From Utricularia gibba (Eukaryota > Streptophyta > Magnoliopsida > Lamiales > Lentibulariaceae), in assembly GCA_002189035.1 (NCBI GenBank), contig NEEC01000015.1, positions 186,001 to 250,000 of the forward strand: DNA of 64,000 nucleotides. The letters are read 5' to 3'. The notes below the pieces were generated by a model. It saw only the letters and a program-made list of their open reading frames with translations, had not been told where the DNA came from and did no database searches. Numbering within the stretch: the stretch's first letter is position 1; every line of letters starts with the position of its first letter. Shown here one piece after another: positions 57,101 to 64,000 of the stretch. Both the position numbers and the translations under genes were made by a program.

Positions 57101-57372
57101 CTCTGCTTGAGAAATGCAAGCGGTTTTCCTCATAAATCTTGTGGGTGGAGTATTTAATACCAGGGCTCAACATATTTGTTTATATTTTCAATTCGATTAT
57201 CCGACGCTATTTTCTTAATATATTTTGAATTGGGTAAATAAGTATTCAGGCTTCGGACAAAAAAATAGTGATAATAATTAGAGGTTAGAAGGTGGTCTTG
57301 GTGTGTGGTGTGGGGGTAAATTTTAGTTGAATTTCGAATTTTCACCTGGTTGGGGGTATTTTTCACATGCAT

Positions 57373-57381
57373 TATATATAA
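57373..57381 (+). promoter_or_regulatory. TATA box of the MIXTA-like MYB gene
   Basis: TATATATAA lies about 72-80 bases before the ATG at 57453, an ideal core promoter distance. Confidence 0.75.
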
Positions 57382-57452
57382 CCCCACGAATCCCAAAAAC
57401 GTGGTGGTAGTGGTTTACTTACTTCTCTGCGCTCATATTCTTCTTCCAGCTG

Positions 57453-58518
57453 ATGGAGCGACCGACTTCTGAGGCGAACGAAGAGCTGAAAAAGGGTCCA
57501 TGGACCAGAGAAGAAGACCAGAAACTCCTCGCCTACATCGAGCAGCACGGCCAAGGAAGCTGGCGCTCGCTCCCTGCAAAAGCCGGTAACGCTCCCTCCT
57601 TGTGATTTGTGTGTTGTTCAAGGAAATGAAAACCAACGCTTCAGCTTTGGGGCTTCGTGGTTCTCAGGGCTTCAGAGATGCGGCAAAAGCTGCCGGTTAC
57701 GATGGACGAATTACCTCCGCCCCGATATCAAGAGGGGCAAGTTCAGTACTCATGAAGAGAAGACTATCATCAGGCTCCACGCCCTCCTCGGAAACAGGTA
57801 CTGTACGACGAGTGTTGAGAAAGTAGGAATAGGAAGAAGTTGACTTGGGAATAAGTTTCAGCAGTGTTGGTGTTGTAGATGGTCGGCCATTGCGGCGCAT
57901 TTGCCCAAGAGGACAGACAACGAGATCAAGAACTACTGGAACACTCGTCTCAAGAAGCGGCTCACGAGAATGGGGATCGATCCGGTGACACACAAGCCCA
58001 AGAACATCCCTGGCGGGCAGTCGAAGCAAGCCGCGAAGCTGAGGCATATGGCACAGTGGGAGGCGGCGCGGCTCGAAGCGGAGGCCCGTCTGGCGCGGGA
58101 ATCCAAGTTCTTGTCCAGCCTCCACCTTCTGCAGAGGTCGGCGATTTTGCCGCAGCAGCCGCAGTCGGCGCAGCCGTGCTTGGACGTGCTCAAGGCTTGG
58201 CAAGCCACCGGCGCTTCCAAGTGCTTCTTCGGCTCGCTCGAGTCGCCGACTTCGACGCTAGCGGCGGTCCACGCCGTGGAGGAAAAGGGCAAGATGGACA
58301 ACCCGACGCATGCAAATGACGAGAGTCTTAATAGCTTGACGACTTATCCACTGTTTTACGGCGGGTACAATGTCTCCGACACCGTTGACCTCGCCGCAGA
58401 CGGCTACAGCGTGTCCGCGTCCGGAAGCGACACCGTGGAGCTCGAGGACACGAGGAATTACTGGAATGAGCTACTGAACATGGTGACCAATTCCGCGATG
58501 GAGCTGCCGGGCTTTTAG
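57453..58518 (+). CDS. R2R3-MYB transcription factor, subgroup 9 (MIXTA/MYB16/MYB106-like)
   Basis: This is a nuclear regulator of epidermal cell shape, trichome branching and cuticle formation. Exons are 57453-57585, 57668-57797 and 57879-58518, closing to 300 residues. Repeat R2 reads [21 protein letters not shown] and [24 protein letters not shown]3 reads [20 protein letters not shown] and [31 protein letters not shown] and the subgroup 9 signature [18 protein letters not shown] follow. The N-terminus ([15 protein letters not shown]) is not the usual MGRSPCCDK, and the C-terminal part is rather GC-rich with a late acidic stretch ([20 protein letters not shown]). No frameshift is seen. MYB16 and MYB106 lie in the same Arabidopsis blocks as PBL34/VDAC3 and PBL35/VDAC1 by my recollection, which fits this neighbourhood. 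Confidence 0.94.
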
Positions 58519-59950
58519 GGGGTACTTTCGTAAATTGCGTGTACCGTTAGGAAGCAGGAAGTCTATTTAAGGATGTGTATTAATAACTATAAATTGTTAG
58601 TGATTTTCCGATTTTCTGCATAAACCAAACGCAAGATCCAACGATGCGTGTATTATGGGCCGCAGTATGTATTAGTTATTGGGCCACGATGCTACCCTAC
58701 AAAAGCCCGTATTTAAGCAGCGCATCATAAAATATCTAGTTGGGATTTAGGCGTCAACTGCGTTTGAAAATTAGCGGTTGAGTGGCGGTGTTCAGTGATT
58801 TGTCGTGCGTCTACGGAGATCCGTTTTGTGGCGTATCTTCCCGCAGATCCTCACCGATTCACGCTCAACTTGATGTTCTTCCGGTAGCTGTTGGCGAGTA
58901 TCAAGTGAAGGTTGGGGAGTTTCACGATTCGCTAATCCGGAGGAGTTGCTTGTGTTACTGACATGTACTTCCACGATTCTATCCTAATCTTGATTTTCCC
59001 TACGAGACGAGTCTAATCGGGCAATAAGATGCCGTATGTGGAGGGAGATGTGACGATTGTTCTTTGTTCCTCCGCCGATCAAGCTCTTCGAAATCTGGTT
59101 CTGAACAGAGTCTAATCGAACTTTCTGGAGAGAATCTGTGGCTGATTTTTGTGTGACCGAAGGCCTGATTTTCTTAAGCAACTTAGTGAGTGATGTGTTG
59201 ATTCTTTTCCTAGTTGCTTAGGTTGAAATATGGATCGATCTCTTTATGGTCGTATTCTTGTTCTTTTGTGTTGCTAGGAGAAAAATTTAAATGAAACCGC
59301 ATCAATGCAGGTGAGTAGTTCTTAGACGAACGAAAGGAAGCAATCAAGGGATGTACATTTCGTCACCAAATGGCGTCAATATTTATGATGATTGCATGAG
59401 CTCCGGTCGGTACCGCTGATGCAATCGCGGTCGCTCTTCGTAGACGATCTTACTCAGTTACAACACTTGAGCGAGCATGCGAGAGGTTCGGATCTGCCTG
59501 TTTTTTTTTTCGAATTTCTTGCCGATTTCCGCGTTTTGGGCACATGCGCCGTTCATGAGCTGTGGGCGAAGGTGAGAAACCTTCACCCCTTTCGACTGAA
59601 CGACTAGCAGTACGGTAAAAACGGCTTAGACTCCGGGGAACACATCGGATATTTTCCATAAATGCTGGCCATCCAGTGCGTCCCGGATCCCACACACGTA
59701 ACCCTTCTTCTCTCACATCACAAACTCTACTGGTATCACCAATAATCTAATTTCTCATCCAGCATATCTTGTTCTCCGATTTGACCCGGGATAGTTTATT
59801 TTCATATTCGTTGTTGCTATTCTCAGATAACCGGAGTGTATGGAGCTGCATTGGTGATACGAGTGATGATATGACCAGGGAATCCAACGATATGAAGGGA
59901 AAACGCGGGGCACCAACATAGCCAAACATGCCTCTTAATCGACGGCCAAT
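58519..59950. other. Coding-like relics without a recognisable gene
   Basis: After the MYB 3' UTR (to about 58.65 kb) the base composition becomes balanced. On the plus strand, a stretch without ATG at about 58783-58960 stays open (pieces: VAVFSDLSCVYGDPFCGVSS, LDVLPVAVGEYQVKVGEFHD). Another frame runs at 59392-59607 (MQSRSLFVDDLTQLQHLSEH, HELWAKVRNLHPF). The pieces change frame and are interrupted by stops. They may be a decayed transposon or host gene fragment; I cannot name the family and see no terminal repeats. Confidence 0.3.
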
Positions 59951-62040
59951 GGTAAGAGTGGGTAATCATGATATTCAGGCAATCTATAAACTAGGTATCA
60001 TTATAAAATATTATTAGTTTTCAATAAATTAGATATCTTATTTTTATTAGTATTTTAATGGCAATATTCTTATTATTAAGTATATTAAAAATAGTAAAAT
60101 ACAATGATGCGATATTTATCAGACTCTGTTATTTCAAAAACAAGTCTTCTACTTATTATTTTGAGAATGTTTTAGTTAAAAGCTAATGGTGTAATATTTT
60201 TATATAAATTTAATGAAAAAATCTTATAAAAAATGTGATAATTTCTTATTAAAAAATATGTGTATTAAATTTGATATTATGTTTAAATTATTAATAAGAT
60301 TAGATGTATCCATATATGTACATCGTGAAATTAATTTTATTTATATTTAATTTCAAATAAATCATTTATAAATGATGTTTGGATTGTAATTTATCTATTG
60401 ATTTAAATTTAATGTTAAAGTTAAAATTTTATTTAATATTTTTTCAAGAATATTTTACTATTAACATTTATCTTTAAATCAGCACACATAATTAACTGAT
60501 ATAAATATAAATAAGTATATTATTGATTTATTAAAAATAAAAAGTAGTGTGTAAAATTATCTATTTTAATATTTAATTTGATAGTGAATTAGTTTGGAAT
60601 TATATGTTAGTTATGTTAGTTACAGATATAATTTTTCATTTATGATTTTGTTAATAATAAACATATATTTATGCATTAAATAAATTTAATTACCCTCAAT
60701 ATATTTTTATTTCAAATATCTTTAATTGTCAATTTTTTTATTTTTATTTTTATCAATAAATAGATTGTGTATATTTTCTCTATTTTTCTTGTGTTTAACA
60801 AAATGACATGAATAATGGGAAATAAAATGTCAAAAAGCACCAGAATTCATTTCAAAATTTGTTTGGTCATTATTTTTTTATGATAATACAAATAAAATTG
60901 TTTACAAAAAAAAACACAATATTTTTCAATTTTCTATGTTATTCATATTTAATTTCAAATAAATTAAACATTTAGCACATTTAATTTACAAATATATATT
61001 AGTATAGTTAATACAAAATTAGTCTAGAATGAACGGAAAAAAGTAATAACCTCTGCTTAGAATAAAAATTTTGAAACATAACTAAAATGACTACAAATTA
61101 TAAAATATTGTATAAATTAGATGTATATTAATGAACACCAAATAATACACACGTTTTAAAACATAAACAACTATATGAAACATGATAAACAAAATATCAG
61201 ACTCAAAAACCCTTAAAATTTATCATACTGCGTTTTCCTCATGCTTGGTATGATAGGAATTGAGTTAGATTAGGTTTGCAAAAAAAATATCGAAATACAA
61301 GCACAGTAAAATCATTTAAATAAATAACTAAAATATTTAATATACAGACAAACACAAATACAAATTTCAGCTAAGATTGGAATCCGGTAGCCGTATTTGA
61401 CAGCTCAATTAGATTGGTTTACTATACAAGACAAGTTTAAAATACCCGTTTATGTTGTCGACATATAGCATGCCCAAGTCACTTAAAATACACACTCGCA
61501 TTTCTGATTTTTTATCCAACCCAAAAAATACTATGATTGCAGAACAGCAGACGACATTTGATCCTAGCAAAATATCCACTAGACTACACACACCACATAT
61601 AACAAGAGCAACCTAAGTTTGTTGGTAGTGGTTTTTGAATCATCAAAAAGAAGAAAATAGACTACTCCCTATGAAACTACTATCATGCAGGAGCGTGCAA
61701 CTGAATTAAGAAATTCATGGAATAAATCCCATCCTCACAACACAGAAATGTAGCTTCTAGAAAATCTCACTTTAATCTCACACTCACCATAGCATATTAC
61801 ATCGACGTCCAAGAAACAGTTAAAAAAATCAGGAAATCCACATATACTCCTCCAGCATTACCATTTTCAGACATCTAATACTTTTTTTTTTTTTTTTTGC
61901 TTCAATACTTAAGGCCACTCATGACAAGCAACCACATGATTGAAGTGAATAATATCAAGTTCATATTAAAGAAGTTACGGATAGAAATGTAGGGACAGAA
62001 TAATGATTCTTCAGCATTAGCTAAAAGAGAACTCACATTT
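59951..62040. other. AT-rich intergenic region
   Basis: About 2 kb of very AT-rich DNA with A/T homopolymers (for example poly-T at about 61881-61899). I see no gene, RNA or ordered repeat in it. Confidence 0.55.
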
Positions 62041-62435
62041 TTTTCACACAACATACCCTCTTTATTCCAGCCGAGTTGATTGGTGCCTCAGCTGATGCAG
62101 CATTGTAGATGCTGAATCACGGTCCCCGAGCTCCAAAAAGCCTTTGATGAATGAATATGTCAATAGATTGCATGTGAGACACTCACAGACTCCTGTTACA
62201 TGGAAACATTAAACGCCTTAGACTTCCTACGATTGCTTTTCAGATGAATAACATCACGTGCGAGATTGAGATGAGAATCATAAATGGAAGATCTACATCC
62301 GTTGCAGCTCTGCAGATGCTCAACCGATTGGCGATAACATCACTACATATCCAGAAAATGGTTAGTTAATGTTGTGTAGTTCGAAGAGAAATGGTGGATC
62401 ATCGAGAAAAGAAAAAACGCTACTTGGATTGGTGA

Positions 62436-63400
62436 TTATAGGAACATGGACAACTGACTAGGCCACATCTCGTCAGGGTATGCATGTTTGATGAAACTGA
62501 CTGATGGTTGATTCATACTTAGAGTAACTAGAACACCAACTAGATGTCCTTGATATAGCACACTCCAAGCTCGGACACCAAGAATCTCTGCCTGAAGCAA
62601 ACCTGGATCAGGAATGGAGAATTTACATTAAACTCTCTATCCCACTACAATCAGCAATAGTTAGTCTATAAGAGCGTGACTCAAAAGAAGAGATTCAAAA
62701 TAAAAATCATCTTCAGAGGAAGCACTGCATATTCAACCGTAGCCTCAACACCAGACCACTAATTCTACGCAGAGTTAAGCATACTTGTAGTTGAAATCAC
62801 AGCTTGGAAAAATTACGTCGATGTTATTTTGACAATATGTGGTGCAAATTAACGTGCCATAAGGTGGAAACATCTTGGCAATTTATCTGACCATAAATGC
62901 CTCCTTGAAAGTTCAGAACGTGTGAACGCCGTACACGAGAATCGAAGCTGGCTAGTGCCACACTCTTCATAAAATGAGGTAATCCGGAAGTACTGCGACG
63001 GCAACAAAACGCGATCTAAGAGAGGTACCGTAGGGCCTTGACCTTGAGTGATTTCCCCGTGTAGATCGGGATGCTTCCTACGAATTGTACACTAAAGCGT
63101 TATTAAACTGAAAATGAACCGCCGCTGTCGTCATCTCCATGAATACTAGGCATTTTACTCCCGATCCATGAGAGTTCAAGCGCCCACGAGTGAAGTAACG
63201 GCGTTTTCTAAGGTTTCTCGGTTATAACACCTTCTCGAAACGCTCTTTCTGGAAACAATCGCAACCGGAAGTGATCCGCGCAAAGCGTTGAAAGGATTCT
63301 CATCCTCAACACACGATAACTCCTCCATGAGATTCCTCACCTTCACCCGCCCCTCGGCGACCGCCTCTTTTTTCCCGCTGCATTTCGGCCAATGGCTCGG
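62436..63400 (-). pseudogene. Unidentified broken or mis-assembled gene
   Basis: Several long minus-strand segments look coding but change frame. Segment A (63400-63179, 74 open codons) contains KEAVAEGRVKVRNLMEEL and DENPFNALRGSLPVAIVS and ends at a TGA. Segment B (63091-62852, 80 open codons) contains HPDLHGEITQGQGPTVPLLD, LPSQYFRITSFYEECG and ELSRRHLWSDKLPR. Segment C (62602-62436) follows a good acceptor and reads AEILGVRAWSVLYQGHLVGV, MNQPSVSFIKHAYPDEMW. B and C can be spliced in phase (donor after 62872, acceptor before 62602). ATG GAT CGG GA at about 63170, with GTAAAA after it, could splice to B to give MDREKHPDLHG. I do not recognise the family. It may be a real multi-exon gene with sequence errors or a decaying copy. 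Confidence 0.35.
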
Positions 63401-63615
63401 TCAAGTTCAGAATTCAAAGTTCTTCTTATAAATTAATTAATGAAAAAACACACAATTTCTTTTTTTTTTTCCTACCTATCAACTAAATATAGCATCTTAT
63501 CCAAACACGGCAATATTGGAAAATAGAACAATTTATAAATAAATTAATCAACCGTACGTAATTCCAAATACCTGCATCTGTGAATAAACACATGGCATGA
63601 CTTGAGGAGATCGAT

Positions 63616-64000
63616 TCATACTAAGGCACAGGCAGGGGTTTGATGGTAACACAAGAAGTAGGAATCGGGTGCAATCTTTATAGGGAGCAGATCACCTGGA
63701 AGCAACTCCGGTTTCAGAGTCTGCAAGTTCAACAGATTCCCATTGAGCAGATCAGCATTGCTCTGGATGTGTCCAACCATGGGACTCACATAGTGTTCTT
63801 CTCTTTTGCTTGAGGCAGCAGTCTTCATGTCGCCTCCAAGTTCGAGTCATTCGGTACCCAAACTCCGAATCTCATCGAATTCGACAGGTGATCTGACGCA
63901 GTGCCACTACATTCTGTGAAACAAACTCATAATTATGTAATAGTGATCTGAAGCTGCGTTGATCTGATGGGAGCACTGGACTTGATAACATAGCATCTGC
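63616..64000 (-). other. Possible 3' exon of a gene continuing beyond the right edge
   Basis: A 70-codon minus-strand frame at 63828-63616 (MKTAASSKREEHYVSPMVGH, LNLQTLKPELLPGDLLPIKI) has good codon composition but follows an in-frame TGA. In the same frame, RSPVEFDEIRSLGTE comes just before that TGA. Another frame reads SNSMRFGVWVPNDSNLEAT after an AG acceptor near 63919. This could be the last exon and 3' UTR of a gene starting outside the window. No family is recognised. Confidence 0.25.

Larger units (their letters stand above)
53654..57452. other. Intergenic region between APC2 and the MIXTA-like MYB
   Basis: About 3.8 kb. It starts with the APC2 promoter, then a 23-base poly-C run at 54107-54129 and AT-rich stretches (55.85-56.15 kb). 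A plus-strand frame at 54585-54854 (89 codons, basic N-terminus MACSSLGSFHRGERRLPKKW) has no recognisable domain and I do not call it. The last 100 bases are the MYB core promoter. Confidence 0.5.

Noticed and set aside
57697-58319. Open frames of 168 (-) and 146 (+) codons
   Set aside because: Shadows of the GC-rich third exon of the MIXTA-like MYB gene.

Overview
This is nuclear DNA of a flowering plant, most likely a eudicot. The evidence is spliced genes with canonical GT..AG introns, plant-only families (HD-Zip, R2R3-MYB, DMP, RLCK-VII, SUC-type sucrose transporter, atypical PRE bHLH) and long AT-rich gaps. I recognise about nineteen protein-coding genes, plus two probable small genes and a broken or unresolved gene at the right edge. 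I found no RNA gene, CRISPR array, bacterial system or intact transposon.

Layout. 0-17.6 kb is gene-dense: a class I HD-Zip cut by the left edge (-), a PBL34-type receptor-like cytoplasmic kinase (+), a mitochondrial porin VDAC (-), splicing factor ESS2/DGCR14 (+), an LRR receptor pseudokinase (-), a PBL3-type kinase (-), a small unknown gene (-) and a second HD-Zip of the ATHB13/23 type (-). 17.8-23.4 kb holds another small gene, a SUC3/SUT2 sucrose transporter and a PRE/KIDARI bHLH, all (-). 23.4-28.2 kb is a gene-poor AT-rich gap. 28.2-32.3 kb holds an F-box/kelch gene and a small acidic protein gene (+). 34.6-41 kb holds a plastid CPBP-family protease (-), a DMP membrane protein (-), an aminoacylase-1 (+) and a MYB105/117-type factor (-). 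44.2-53.7 kb holds a RING protein, a TPR-SET protein and the cullin subunit APC2, all (-). A MIXTA-like MYB (+) lies at 57.5-58.5 kb. The rest is AT-rich sequence with coding-like relics.

The genes do not form one pathway. They look like a conserved neighbourhood. From memory, close relatives of many of them are neighbours in Arabidopsis: PBL34 beside VDAC3, PBL35 near VDAC1, PBL3/SUC3/SKIP11 together on chromosome 2, and SDG35, MYB117, an F-box/kelch gene, KIDARI, ATHB23 and ATHB54 together on chromosome 1.

The most important property of the window is technical or evolutionary. At least five otherwise well-conserved genes carry exactly one apparent one-base frameshift, each explained by one missing base in a short homopolymer (PBL34-like, LRR pseudokinase, SUC3, F-box/kelch, aminoacylase). 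Two small putative genes show the same pattern. Residual homopolymer contraction in the assembly explains this better than parallel pseudogenisation, and automatic annotation will have split or missed these genes.
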